Source of the DNA: Roseivirga ehrenbergii
GTDB lineage: Bacteria > Bacteroidota > Bacteroidia > Cytophagales > Cyclobacteriaceae
Length of the DNA stretch: 64,000 bases
Reading direction: 5' to 3'
Assembly (NCBI RefSeq): GCF_001593005.1
Contig: NZ_LQZQ01000003.1
Location: 156,657 to 220,656 of the forward strand
A program made the position numbers and the translations under genes. Every line of letters starts with the position of its first letter. Within the stretch, counting starts at the first letter, position 1. The notes beneath the pieces are model-generated. The model saw nothing but the letters and a program-made list of their open reading frames with translations. It ran no database searches and was not told the DNA's origin. Below are positions 33,940 through 42,593 of this stretch, piece after piece.

Positions 33940-35898
33940 ATGAGGGAATTCTATGCCAAACTGATCTTTATCTTTTTGGCTTTTCTTATCCTGAAAAGTC
34001 AGGTTTTTGCTTTTCAAATTCCTGCAAACGATACCCGTCAAACTGCTTTTCAACTTCCTTTAGGCCCCAACGGAAATTTCTTTTCTAAAGAAGGTCAGTT
34101 TAATGCCAATGGCGCATCGGGTGACGGAACTTACTATAGCCGCTGGGGAAGTAGGGCCAGCAGAAGCGTTTGGTTTAAGTTTAAAGCGCCCGCTTCCGAT
34201 AAAATTGTTGTTACCGTTGAAGGACAAGAATCCTACATTCAGTTGGCTTTGGTGAACTCGAACGATGAAGAGTTGGCGAGTTCAGCTTCTGGCTACCCTG
34301 TAAAGTCAGAGCAATTACTGTACACAGGTTTGCGAGAAGGAGAGGAGTATTTCCTTGTGGTCGACAATCCTATTGAAGGAAAGTCGATGGGGCAATTCAC
34401 TCTCAAGTTTCAGAATTATTTAATGACAACTTGCACGCAGCCTTATGTTTTGGCACTGGATGCTAATGGAAAAGGCAGTGTAAAAATGAGTGATTTATTA
34501 AGTGAGGACTGTTATTGGCCTTGTGCTGGAGTTGAATGCTCACGAGAATTGACAAAATCAAACTTCAATTGTAATGACTTAGGTGAAAATTATGTAACCA
34601 TTAAAGGAACTGGGGCAAACGGAAACACTTATTATGGAACCACCTTGGTGAAGGTAGTAGATAACATACCTCCGACCATCGCAGTCCGAAATATTCGGGC
34701 AAATATTACAAATGGGGAATTTGTTAAAGTTGATCCCAAAAACGTAATTCTTTGGCGGTGTGGAAAGATTGACTCTAGCCCAAGCCCAAGTCCAGTGCCT
34801 GGAGCAGGTGAATCTCTGTTTTTTCAAGAGCAACCTTGTGCAAAAGATAATTGTGGAATCGCACTTTTCGAATTAAGCAAAACCACATTTACCTGCGATG
34901 ACTTGGGTGAAAATGAGGTGACTGCGCGTGTGGTTGATAAAAGCGGCAACGAGGCAACTACAAAAGTAATCATCACGATTTATGATTTGACAGTTCCAGT
35001 AGCGAAAGCAAAAAATGCTACGGTGTATTTAGCGGAAAATGGTTTGGTAAAGGCTGACGCTTACCTGATGGATGATGGCTCGACAGCTGGCTGTTCTAGC
35101 TATGACGTATCTCTCAATAAGTCTATTTTTGATTATAATGATTTGGGCGAAAACAAAGTGGCCTTTATTGTGAAAGATGACCGTGGTAATTTAGCTTCTA
35201 CAATGGTGAACATCACGGTTGAAGATACTTTAAAGCCAGTAATTGTAAGTCAGCCAGCTAAAATGTATTTAGATAAAAATGACAAGTTAGAAGTTCGCGA
35301 TGCTAAGGCACTGGCCAAACTTTGTAGCGATGCAGTGATTGTTGTGAGAGAAAATTGGTTGGGTTTTGAACCAGACGGTAGCCGTGAAGATGAGTTTTTC
35401 CAGATGTTCTCAAAACAAGAAGGCTGCACGAAGGATAATGCTCAAATTAGCGAGTTTTGGACAGAGCCGAGGGAGTTTACTTCTGCAAATTTGGGTGAAA
35501 ATGAAGTAGACCTTTTTGTGTCAGATATGTCTGGGAATTATACTTCTACCAAAGCCAAACTGACGATTCTTCCATTTGACACATCTTGTAAAAAAGAGCT
35601 TTGGGCGGTTAAATCAGGCGATTGGAACGACCCAAATATTTGGTCGAACAAGGAAAATGGAGATGCAATTGGTGTGGTGCCTTGCGAAAGTTCTACCGTG
35701 AATATTAAAGGGCAAAAAGTGAATTTTGTGATTGAAGGGGAGGTTGCCGTAAAAACTGTTAACCTTTTAGAAGGTAGCGACCCCACAGAATTATACATTC
35801 AAGTGGGTAGTTTGAAAGTGAAAGAAGCGATAAGCGAAAAAGGAAAAGTGACCCTGAAGCAAAGTGAAATAGGAAAACTGGAAGTGATAAAGAAGTAG
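33940..35898 (+). CDS. Large secreted surface protein with HYR-like repeats
   Basis: A 652-residue paralogue of 21560-23575 over its whole length: signal peptide (1-26), one PPC-like domain (IPANDTRQTAFQLP, RSVWFKFKAP), an internal Cys-rich part (CTQPYVLALDANGKG, CYWPCAGVEC), Ig/HYR-like modules with DLGENEV and DxSGN motifs, and the shared C-terminal module (LWAVKSGDWNDPNIWSN, VPCESSTVNIKG). No T9SS signal is present. It directly follows the LysM gene. Codon use and repeats are more diverged than in the 28382/31017 pair, suggesting an older duplication. Surface location and structural role are inferred. Confidence 0.75.
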   Translation: MREFYAKLIFIFLAFLILKSQVFAFQIPANDTRQTAFQLPLGPNGNFFSKEGQFNANGASGDGTYYSRWGSRASRSVWFKFKAPASDKIVVTVEGQESYIQLALVNSNDEELASSASGYPVKSEQLLYTGLREGEEYFLVVDNPIEGKSMGQFTLKFQNYLMTTCTQPYVLALDANGKGSVKMSDLLSEDCYWPCAGVECSRELTKSNFNCNDLGENYVTIKGTGANGNTYYGTTLVKVVDNIPPTIAVRNIRANITNGEFVKVDPKNVILWRCGKIDSSPSPSPVPGAGESLFFQEQPCAKDNCGIALFELSKTTFTCDDLGENEVTARVVDKSGNEATTKVIITIYDLTVPVAKAKNATVYLAENGLVKADAYLMDDGSTAGCSSYDVSLNKSIFDYNDLGENKVAFIVKDDRGNLASTMVNITVEDTLKPVIVSQPAKMYLDKNDKLEVRDAKALAKLCSDAVIVVRENWLGFEPDGSREDEFFQMFSKQEGCTKDNAQISEFWTEPREFTSANLGENEVDLFVSDMSGNYTSTKAKLTILPFDTSCKKELWAVKSGDWNDPNIWSNKENGDAIGVVPCESSTVNIKGQKVNFVIEGEVAVKTVNLLEGSDPTELYIQVGSLKVKEAISEKGKVTLKQSEIGKLEVIKK

Positions 35899-35925
35899 TT
35901 TTAAACCACCAGACCCAATACTCAG

Positions 35926-36720
35926 TTGATTTCCGATAAACTCAAAGATTTTTTAGACGCTAAAGTTGAGCAGTTCAATCAATCCAATTTTATTGAGAAC
36001 GACCCAATTGTAATTCCTCACCAGTTTTCGAAAAAGGAAGACATAGAAATTACTGGTTTTTGGGCCTCTATATTGGCTTGGGGGCAACGCATTACAATTA
36101 TTAATAAATGCAATGAGCTATTTGGCTTGATGGACAATGCTCCACATGATTTTATAATCAATCATAAGGAGTCTGATTTAAAGCATTTGTTGAATTTCAA
36201 ACATCGTACTTTTAACACCACCGACACACTTTATTTTATCGAATTCTTTAAGGATTTCTACAGCCAACATGATTCACTTGAACAAGCTTTTTTGGCAGGA
36301 ATAAAACCGGGAGATACCGATATGTCCAATAGCCTTATCCAGTTTCATAATTCCTTTTTTGCTTTGCCCGATGCCCCTGAACGCACTCGAAAACACATTG
36401 CTACTCCTGCCAGAAAATCAGCTTGTAAAAGGCTGAATATGTACCTGAGGTGGATGGTGCGACAAGACGATAAAGGAGTCGATTTTGGGATATGGAAGAA
36501 TATTTCACCAAGCCAATTGGTATGTCCTTGCGATGTTCATGTGGATAGAATCGCTAGAAAATTAGGGCTAATCACCAGAAAGCAAACTGATTGGCGAACC
36601 GCCATTGAACTTACCGAAAACCTTAAAGAGCTTGACCCGAATGATCCTGTGAAATATGATTTCGCACTTTTTGGTTTGGGGGTAATCGAAGGTTTTGAGC
36701 ATGAGGTGATGTCGTTTTAA
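35926..36720 (+). CDS. TIGR02757 family protein (DUF2400)
   Basis: A 264-residue cytoplasmic protein of the TIGR02757/DUF2400 type, a family conserved in Bacteroidota without known function. Recognisable parts are FWASILAWGQR (about 43-53), RLNMYLRWMVR (about 170-180), and the C-terminal PCDVHVDRIARKLGL and FALFGLG segments. It starts with TTG at 35926; no upstream in-frame ATG is present. The HhH-GPD-like look of the C-terminal half (helical, with VDRIA and G-G loops) hints at DNA binding, which is speculation. It stands between the surface protein and the sigma factor gene. Confidence 0.8.
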   Translation: MISDKLKDFLDAKVEQFNQSNFIENDPIVIPHQFSKKEDIEITGFWASILAWGQRITIINKCNELFGLMDNAPHDFIINHKESDLKHLLNFKHRTFNTTDTLYFIEFFKDFYSQHDSLEQAFLAGIKPGDTDMSNSLIQFHNSFFALPDAPERTRKHIATPARKSACKRLNMYLRWMVRQDDKGVDFGIWKNISPSQLVCPCDVHVDRIARKLGLITRKQTDWRTAIELTENLKELDPNDPVKYDFALFGLGVIEGFEHEVMSF

Positions 36721-36809
36721 GTCGATTTTGGATTTATGTGAGCTTAGTTTTGAACTTAGCTAAGTTTCTTATTGCGCCCTAATTTTAGGATACCGCAATT
36801 AATATTTAC

Positions 36810-36818
36810 TATTTTTGC
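36810..36818 (+). promoter_or_regulatory. Possible -7 box before the sigma factor gene
   Basis: TATTTTTGC fits TAnnTTTG followed by C. It lies only three bases before the ATG, so it would give a leaderless transcript, and the -33 element is poor (TTTA). Weak. Confidence 0.25.
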
Positions 36819-36821
36819 ACC

Positions 36822-37430
36822 ATGTCTGAAGAAGCTGTGAACAAAGAAAATCAGGGGACGCAAAGACAGAAATACAGCGAGAAAGAAGCCGCTCGTGTTT
36901 TTGATCAGGAATTCATGCCACATGTTAATTCCATGTACAATTTTGCGTATCGACTTACATTCGATGAGGATGATGCTAAAGACCTAGTACAAGATACTTA
37001 TTTAAAGGCTTTTAGGTTTATCAACTCATTCGAGCAAGGAACTAATGCCAAAGCGTGGTTGTTCCGCATTTTGAAAAACAGCTTTATTAACGAGTTCCGT
37101 AAAAAGAGCAAGCAGCCCGCTAAGGTTGATTATAATGAAGTTGAGTCATACTACAATTCTGATGATGTAGATGAAAGCATCACCACCGATTTAAGGGTTG
37201 AAACTGTTCAACACATGATTGGTGATGAAATCACACTGGCAATGAACAGCATTCCAGTAGATTTTAGAACAGTGATTATTCTAAGCGATTTAGAAGGGTT
37301 TACCTACGAGGAGATGTCTAAGATTTTGGATATTCCAATTGGAACCGTTCGTTCTAGGTTGCATAGGGCAAGAAACATGCTGAAGGAAAAACTTTCTTCG
37401 TACGCAAAAGAAATGGGATATAACAAATAA
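36822..37430 (+). CDS. ECF-type RNA polymerase sigma factor
   Basis: A 202-residue sigma-70 factor with regions 2 and 4. Region 2 is visible in MYNFAYRLTFDEDDAKDLVQDTYLKAFR (quoted in part: DEDDAKDLVQDTYLKAFR, about 47-64) and AWLFRILKNSFINEFRK; region 4 is VIILSDLEGFTYEEMSKIL and IPIGTVRSRLHRARNMLKE near 165-190. It directs RNA polymerase to a set of stress or envelope genes. The next gene, 10 bases after the stop, is a small Cys-containing protein and the probable anti-sigma factor. The pair precedes gmk and nadD, an arrangement known in this phylum. Confidence 0.9.
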   Translation: MSEEAVNKENQGTQRQKYSEKEAARVFDQEFMPHVNSMYNFAYRLTFDEDDAKDLVQDTYLKAFRFINSFEQGTNAKAWLFRILKNSFINEFRKKSKQPAKVDYNEVESYYNSDDVDESITTDLRVETVQHMIGDEITLAMNSIPVDFRTVIILSDLEGFTYEEMSKILDIPIGTVRSRLHRARNMLKEKLSSYAKEMGYNK

Positions 37431-37440
37431 AATGATAGCC

Positions 37441-37734
37441 ATGAGTGAGTTCTCAGACTGGTTCAAAAATAGTTTCAAAGAGTGTTATTGTGACAGGGGT
37501 AACTTGGTGGATGAAAAGAGATTTTCTGAAATTATTCAGTTAGTGCTAGATAACGAGGCAGACGAAGAGTCGCGCGCCATCTTTGAAGAAAAAATTAGAA
37601 CCTGTGTTAAATCAAACGGTAATTACGAAAGGGAAAAATGTGTGCAAGAAACCATAAAGCAAAAGCTTTGTGAACACAAGCAGGAAATCCCTGAAGACCT
37701 TGCCAATACCATAAAAAAGAGCATCGGGCTGTAA
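37441..37734 (+). CDS. Putative small anti-sigma factor
   Basis: About 97 residues from the ATG at 37441 (an ATG at 37432 in the same frame would add three residues). The protein is acidic and helical and contains five cysteines (ECYCD, IRTCVKS, EKCVQET, KLCEHKQ), suggesting a metal or redox site. No transmembrane segment is present, so it would be a soluble regulator. Position directly behind an ECF sigma gene makes an anti-sigma role likely; the sequence itself does not prove it. Only one base separates it from gmk. Confidence 0.6.
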   Translation: MSEFSDWFKNSFKECYCDRGNLVDEKRFSEIIQLVLDNEADEESRAIFEEKIRTCVKSNGNYEREKCVQETIKQKLCEHKQEIPEDLANTIKKSIGL

Positions 37735-37735
37735 C

Positions 37736-38308
37736 ATGGGCAAAGGAAAAGCATTCATCTTCACCGCACCTTCTGGGTCGGGTAAAACTACCATTGTAAA
37801 GCACCTACTTGCAACTAACCCACAACTAGGTTTCTCAATATCGGCCAGTACACGCGATAAACGCGGCCGTTCCGAAGAAAACGGAAAGGACTATTACTTC
37901 CTCAGCAAAGAAGAATTTCGCCAGAAGATTGAAGACGATGCTTTTGTGGAATGGGAAGAAGTGTATACCGGCAACTATTACGGCACTTTAAAATCAGAAG
38001 TAGAGCGCATTTGGGCCGAAGGTCGTCATGTGGTTTTTGATGTTGAAGTGAAAGGAGCCTTAAAACTGAAGCAATATTTTGGCGATGACGCCCTAGCCGT
38101 TTTTGTTAAAGTGCCTTCTATGGAAGAACTTAAAAGACGATTAACAGGCAGAGGTACTGAATCGGCCGAAAGTCTTTCGCAGCGGTTTTATCGTGCGGAA
38201 TTCGAAATGACATTTGAAAACAAATTTGATGTTACTTTAGTCAATGAAAACTTAGAAGAATCTTTTGCAAACGCAGAGATTTTAGTTTCTGACTTCCTAA
38301 ACAAATAA
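37736..38308 (+). CDS. gmk: Guanylate kinase
   Basis: A 190-residue nucleoside monophosphate kinase that phosphorylates GMP (and dGMP) to GDP with ATP. The P-loop is APSGSGKTT at 11-19, followed by the GMP-binding [18 protein letters not shown] region (about 38-55) and the lid arginines (RLTGRGTES). Length is typical. The start is one base after the anti-sigma gene and the nadD gene follows after 4 bp, so this is a tight operon (sigma, anti-sigma, gmk, nadD). Cytoplasmic and normally essential. Confidence 0.96.
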   Translation: MGKGKAFIFTAPSGSGKTTIVKHLLATNPQLGFSISASTRDKRGRSEENGKDYYFLSKEEFRQKIEDDAFVEWEEVYTGNYYGTLKSEVERIWAEGRHVVFDVEVKGALKLKQYFGDDALAVFVKVPSMEELKRRLTGRGTESAESLSQRFYRAEFEMTFENKFDVTLVNENLEESFANAEILVSDFLNK

Positions 38309-38312
38309 GATT

Positions 38313-38888
38313 TTGCGCATCGGTCTCTTTTTTGGTTCATTCAACCCTATTCATATTGGTCATTTGGTAATTGCCGATGTTATGGCTGACCAGACCGATT
38401 TGGGTCAGGTGTGGTTTGTGGTAAGTCCGCAAAACCCTTTCAAAAGCTCCAAAACCCTGCTCCACGAATTCGATCGATTAAAAATGGTAGAATTGGCCGT
38501 GGCCGATAATTACAAATTCAGGGCTTCCGATGTGGAGTTTCACATGCCCAAACCTAGTTATACAGCCGATACTCTCGCTTATCTTTCCGACAAACACCCC
38601 GAACACGAGTTTGTGTTAATTATTGGTGAAGACAACTTAGTGCATTTTCACAAGTGGAAAAACTATCAGGCCATTTTAGACAATTACGGCCTTTATGTGT
38701 ATCCACGTCCGCAAGTAGATCGCTCTAAAATTAAAGTAGCGCACGAAAATATTAAGTATGTGGAATCGCCAATGCTAGACATTTCCGCTACATTTATTCG
38801 CGATGCCATTCGCAACGAACACTCCGTTCAATACCTTCTGCCAGAAAACGTAGCCGACTACATTCGCTTCAAAAAATTCTATCAATAA
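38313..38888 (+). CDS. nadD: Nicotinate-nucleotide adenylyltransferase
   Basis: A 191-residue nucleotidyltransferase. It joins ATP and nicotinate mononucleotide to deamido-NAD in NAD synthesis. The family motif GSFNPIHIGH is at 8-17 and the second signature ISATFIRDAI (ISxTxxR) is near 164-173. The start is TTG at 38313, four bases after gmk; there is no ATG that would keep the GSFNPIH motif near the N-terminus. Cytoplasmic. Confidence 0.94.
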   Translation: MRIGLFFGSFNPIHIGHLVIADVMADQTDLGQVWFVVSPQNPFKSSKTLLHEFDRLKMVELAVADNYKFRASDVEFHMPKPSYTADTLAYLSDKHPEHEFVLIIGEDNLVHFHKWKNYQAILDNYGLYVYPRPQVDRSKIKVAHENIKYVESPMLDISATFIRDAIRNEHSVQYLLPENVADYIRFKKFYQ

Positions 38889-39025
38889 GGATTAGGGAAA
38901 TGGGTTTAAGATTTTTTTTCAAACCCAGACGCCAAACTTGTTGTTCTTCACGTCTATTAACAAAGTAGATAATGTACCTAAGAAAAAGAGGTACTTTATT
39001 TGTAGGTCAACACAAAACTCAAACC

Positions 39026-41635
39026 ATGTTAAAACAACAATTTTTTGTAGCCTTACTGCTGCTATTTTCATTCCCGGCAATGGCGCAAGGCATTAAAGGA
39101 ACTATTAAAGACGATAACGGAGAAGCACTTCCCTTTGCTTCCATTTATGTGAAAGAAGCCGGTTCAGGCACCTCAGCTAACCTCGATGGCTTCTATGAAT
39201 ACCGACTTCAGCCAGGAAATTATCAAGTTACCTATCAGTTCATGGGTTATGCTACCGTAATCAAGAATATAAAGGTCGGTTCTGGTTTCGAGCCGGTCGA
39301 TATCGTTATGAAACCACAGGTCATCAACTTGGCATCGGTTACCGTGGAGGCTAAAGCAGAAGATCCTTCTTACACGATTATGCGCAAGGCCATTGCCAAA
39401 GCGGAATATCATTTATTGCAAAACGACAGTTATTCGGCAGAGGTGTATATGAAGGGAACAGGCCAAATCACCAAAGTGCCCTGGCTTTTGAGAAAGACTT
39501 TTGAGAAAGAAGGAATTGATACCTCGCAAGTTTACACGTCCGAATCGGTTAGCGAAATCTATTTCGAAAGGCCTAATACATTTAAGGAAAAGGTAATATC
39601 AGTAAGAACGACTGGTCAAGAAAGTGATAACGCTAATCCAAACGCCTACATCAACAGCAGTTTTTATTTGCCAGATGTAGTGAATGCAGTTTCACCTTTA
39701 AGTCCACGTGCTTTTTCCTATTACAAGTTTAAATATGAAGGCAGCTTTAGAGAACGCGGCTATGAAATTAATAAGATTAGAGTAACGCCACGTTCCAAAG
39801 GCGATGACTTGTTCGAAGGAGTAATTTACATAAGAGAAGACTTTTGGAACATTCATTCCCTCGATTTAACCACCAGCTTAATGGGCTTTCAAATTCGAAT
39901 TGAGCAAATTTTCGCGCCCATAAAAGGCGAAATATGGATGCCTGTTACACAGAAGTTTGAATTTTCGGGTTCTATTTTTGGCTTGGCCGGAAGTTATAAC
40001 TACTTGGCTTCGGTAAGTGATTATACCGTAACCGAAAATGAAGATTTAGACCCTTCGGTAATTCTTATCGATGAGAAAATAGAGGCTGCTCCAGAAGAAA
40101 TCAAAGCCATTAAATCGGGTAATGTAGAAGAGGGCGTAAATCAGGTATTCAAAGAAGATCAAGAAGTTTCGCGCAAGCAGTTTAAAAAACTGATGAAGGA
40201 ATACGACAAGGAAGAGCGCAAAGAAGCCGGTGAGGTAGATGTAGTTTCTGATTACTACTTCAACATCGACTCTTTAGCCACCAAAAAAGATTCGTTGTAT
40301 TGGGTAACCAGAAGGCCAGTGCCCTTAACGAAAAAAGAAATTGTGGGCTATCAGCGCGAAGACAGCACCTATTTTGCAGACAAAGCTAAAGCAGAAGCGG
40401 ATACACTCCGATTGAAAAACGGAGCTAAATTTCAAGCCAAGGACATCTTATTTGGCAGCTATTACAAATTGGGCGATCGATTGAGGTTTGATTTTGCGGG
40501 TTTTGTACCAAGACTTCGCTTTAATACCGTGGAGGGATTGAACCTAGATTTCACAGGTACATTTTCATGGCGACAAGATACAACAGCCCGTTTGAGAATC
40601 TCGCCTTTTGTACGCTATGGTTTTTCTGGAGAACAGCTTTATACCAAGGTAGAAAGCGTTTTTGGAATTGGTAAAAATGAACAGCGTGGTACTTTCAGAG
40701 TGCAAGGTGGAAATTACATTGAGCAGTTTAACCCTACTGCCATTGATGATTTGAGTAATTCGCTCTATAGCCTTTTGGCTGAAAAGAACTTTGCCAAATA
40801 CTACGAGAAAACTTACGCAAATGTCAGTTTTGCCAAGCGTTTCCGTTTCCGTTATACGGTTGGCGCTAAGTTAGAATGGGCCAGTAGAAGCGAACTTTTC
40901 AATACCACCGATTACAGCATTTTTGATGTAGAAAACCGCGAATATAAAACCAATCAGCCTGCCAATAATGAAACCTTTGTGGGCGGTTTTGTAGACAGTA
41001 AAGCCCTGATCTCTAGTTTTGCATTTACCGTAAAACCTTGGTTGAAATTCAGAAAATATAATGGCCGATTGATTCCTTTAGAGGATTCTTCACCAACCTT
41101 TAGGCTTTCGTACAAAAAAGCATTTAACGATGTTTTGGGTAGCAACACACAGTTCGATCAGGTAGAATTTGGCTTAAAAACCACCTTCGATTTAGGGGTA
41201 AGAGCAAAAATTGACATCGAAGGAGAGGCGGGTAAATTCTTCAATACCTCTCAAATGATTTTTACAGATTTTAAGCATTTTCAAGGCAACAGGCTTCCTT
41301 TTAGCCCTATGAGTGTTACTGGAGGCTATCGACTGCTCGATTATTATAAATACAGCACTTCAGATGATTACGCTTCTATTTTTACACACATCAGATTTAG
41401 AAAATTTGTGTTTACGCAGTTGCCAATGCTCAGGTTAAGTGGGCTGAAAGAGAACTTGTTTGTAAACTATTTAGCCACGCCAACTTCTGATAATTACACC
41501 GAACTGGGTTATACCATCGATAATATTTTCAGGGTATTGCGGGTTGAGTTCGTTCAGTCATTTCAGGGTTGGAAGGCCAAAGACTTTGGTGTGCGCATAG
41601 GAGTAGCGGCAATTATCGGAAACAATAATGACTAG
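39026..41635 (+). CDS. DUF5686 outer-membrane protein with carboxypeptidase-like domain
   Basis: About 869 residues from the ATG at 39026, which begins the signal peptide (FFVALLLLFSFPAMAQ); a longer frame from 38972 would hide it. Residues 20-105 are a CarboxypepD_reg-like Ig domain (GIKGTIKDDNGEALPFASIYV, LASVTVEAKAEDPSY). The rest matches the DUF5686 type: YTIMRKAIAKAEYH, a beta-rich middle, and a large C-terminal half of alternating strands ending like a barrel. The family is widespread in Bacteroidota outer membranes with unknown function. Not a TonB receptor: there is no plug domain. Confidence 0.85.
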   Translation: MLKQQFFVALLLLFSFPAMAQGIKGTIKDDNGEALPFASIYVKEAGSGTSANLDGFYEYRLQPGNYQVTYQFMGYATVIKNIKVGSGFEPVDIVMKPQVINLASVTVEAKAEDPSYTIMRKAIAKAEYHLLQNDSYSAEVYMKGTGQITKVPWLLRKTFEKEGIDTSQVYTSESVSEIYFERPNTFKEKVISVRTTGQESDNANPNAYINSSFYLPDVVNAVSPLSPRAFSYYKFKYEGSFRERGYEINKIRVTPRSKGDDLFEGVIYIREDFWNIHSLDLTTSLMGFQIRIEQIFAPIKGEIWMPVTQKFEFSGSIFGLAGSYNYLASVSDYTVTENEDLDPSVILIDEKIEAAPEEIKAIKSGNVEEGVNQVFKEDQEVSRKQFKKLMKEYDKEERKEAGEVDVVSDYYFNIDSLATKKDSLYWVTRRPVPLTKKEIVGYQREDSTYFADKAKAEADTLRLKNGAKFQAKDILFGSYYKLGDRLRFDFAGFVPRLRFNTVEGLNLDFTGTFSWRQDTTARLRISPFVRYGFSGEQLYTKVESVFGIGKNEQRGTFRVQGGNYIEQFNPTAIDDLSNSLYSLLAEKNFAKYYEKTYANVSFAKRFRFRYTVGAKLEWASRSELFNTTDYSIFDVENREYKTNQPANNETFVGGFVDSKALISSFAFTVKPWLKFRKYNGRLIPLEDSSPTFRLSYKKAFNDVLGSNTQFDQVEFGLKTTFDLGVRAKIDIEGEAGKFFNTSQMIFTDFKHFQGNRLPFSPMSVTGGYRLLDYYKYSTSDDYASIFTHIRFRKFVFTQLPMLRLSGLKENLFVNYLATPTSDNYTELGYTIDNIFRVLRVEFVQSFQGWKAKDFGVRIGVAAIIGNNND

Positions 41636-41651
41636 TGGACGATTTCACTGG

Positions 41652-41730
41652 AACCCTCCAAAAGCTTTTTCGTCATTAAATTAATCAGGGAATGGCTGAT
41701 TTAGGTAAATCAACTTTTGGAGGGTTTTTC
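41652..41730 (+). terminator. Long-armed inverted repeat, likely terminator
   Basis: AACCCTCCAAAAG (41652-41664) pairs perfectly with CTTTTGGAGGGTT (41714-41726), followed by TTTC. The 49-base loop is unusually long. It lies 17 bp after the DUF5686 gene. Confidence 0.55.
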
Positions 41731-41786
41731 TATTATAGAATTGTTTGAAAGCAAAAATGAAAAGGGCATTATCTATGTAAAAAACC

Positions 41787-41817
41787 TTTTTCTAACCCCC
41801 TAAACTTCGTAGTTTCG
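41787..41817 (+). promoter_or_regulatory. Possible promoter of the DsbA-like gene
   Basis: TAGTTTCG (41810-41817) is one base from TAnnTTTG, with TTTT 19 bases upstream where TTTG is expected. It ends 18 bases before the ATG. Confidence 0.35.
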
Positions 41818-41835
41818 GCACCATAATAAAAAATC

Positions 41836-42447
41836 ATGAAAGGACTATTAATAGCATTATTGTTGACAGTAGGAGTAGGATCGGCTTTTGGTCAGTATCA
41901 GGAAAAAGTACATTACACAGTGGTATCTGAAACCGCTACCGCTGCCCCAACAGTAACCGAGTTTTTCTCAATGTATTGCGGTCACTGTTTTCAGTTTGAA
42001 CCTATGATGCCCCAACTGAAAGCGGGTTTGAAAATGGGTACAAAATTCGAAAAATCGCATGTTGATTACATCCCACATGATAACCCAACAATGCAAGCAG
42101 GAATTGTTCAGGCATTTGTAATTATGGAGAATATGGGTGCCAAGGGCGCAGAATTACTTCAGTATTTTTTTGATCAAATTCATGTTAAAATGAGAACGGT
42201 TGACGACATGAGCACCCTTAAAAAGATGTTTGAAGAAAAGGGCGTGAGCAAGGCTGAAGTGGATAAATACTTTGCCGATAAAACCTTACAAGCCAAAGCC
42301 AAAAAAATGGCTAGAGAATGGGAAGCCAAAGGTATTGGCAGCGTACCATCTTTAGTAGTAAATGGAAAATACTTGGTGAATATGGGGAGCGTAAAAAGCC
42401 TTCCAGAATTACTGGCCCTTGTAAACTACTTGGTAGATAAAAAATAA
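41836..42447 (+). CDS. DsbA-like thiol:disulfide oxidoreductase
   Basis: A 203-residue periplasmic thioredoxin-fold protein. The signal peptide covers about 1-19 (ending GSAFG). The active site is C48-G-H-C51 in FFSMYCGHCFQFEP, the same dipeptide as E. coli DsbA CPHC at the second position only. The helical insert of DsbA follows, then the cis-proline region GIGSVPSLVVNG (about 170-181). It should introduce disulfide bonds into exported proteins. No DsbB is nearby. The gene stands alone, with a strong terminator after it. Confidence 0.88.
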   Translation: MKGLLIALLLTVGVGSAFGQYQEKVHYTVVSETATAAPTVTEFFSMYCGHCFQFEPMMPQLKAGLKMGTKFEKSHVDYIPHDNPTMQAGIVQAFVIMENMGAKGAELLQYFFDQIHVKMRTVDDMSTLKKMFEEKGVSKAEVDKYFADKTLQAKAKKMAREWEAKGIGSVPSLVVNGKYLVNMGSVKSLPELLALVNYLVDKK

Positions 42448-42483
42448 TTAGTAAGTCGTTAAGGTTTACTTGATAAGATTAGC

Positions 42484-42519
42484 ATCGGGTCTCTTTTAAA
42501 AAAAGGAGACCCGATCTTT
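42484..42519 (+). terminator. Rho-independent terminator after the DsbA-like gene
   Basis: ATCGGGTCTC and GAGACCCGAT form a perfect 10-bp stem with an A/T-rich loop, followed by CTTTG. Confidence 0.7.
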
Positions 42520-42593
42520 GTTCATAGTCCACCCACAAAAATACACTTGCACAATTCCTCAGCATGTTTCATCTTTCTTCAAACCTTACAACC

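Noticed and set aside
33940..35898. Possible T9SS C-terminal domain on the large surface proteins
   Set aside because: The last 80 residues lack the PNP and G-Y-(V/L) patterns seen in the true T9SS domain at 54783-56969.
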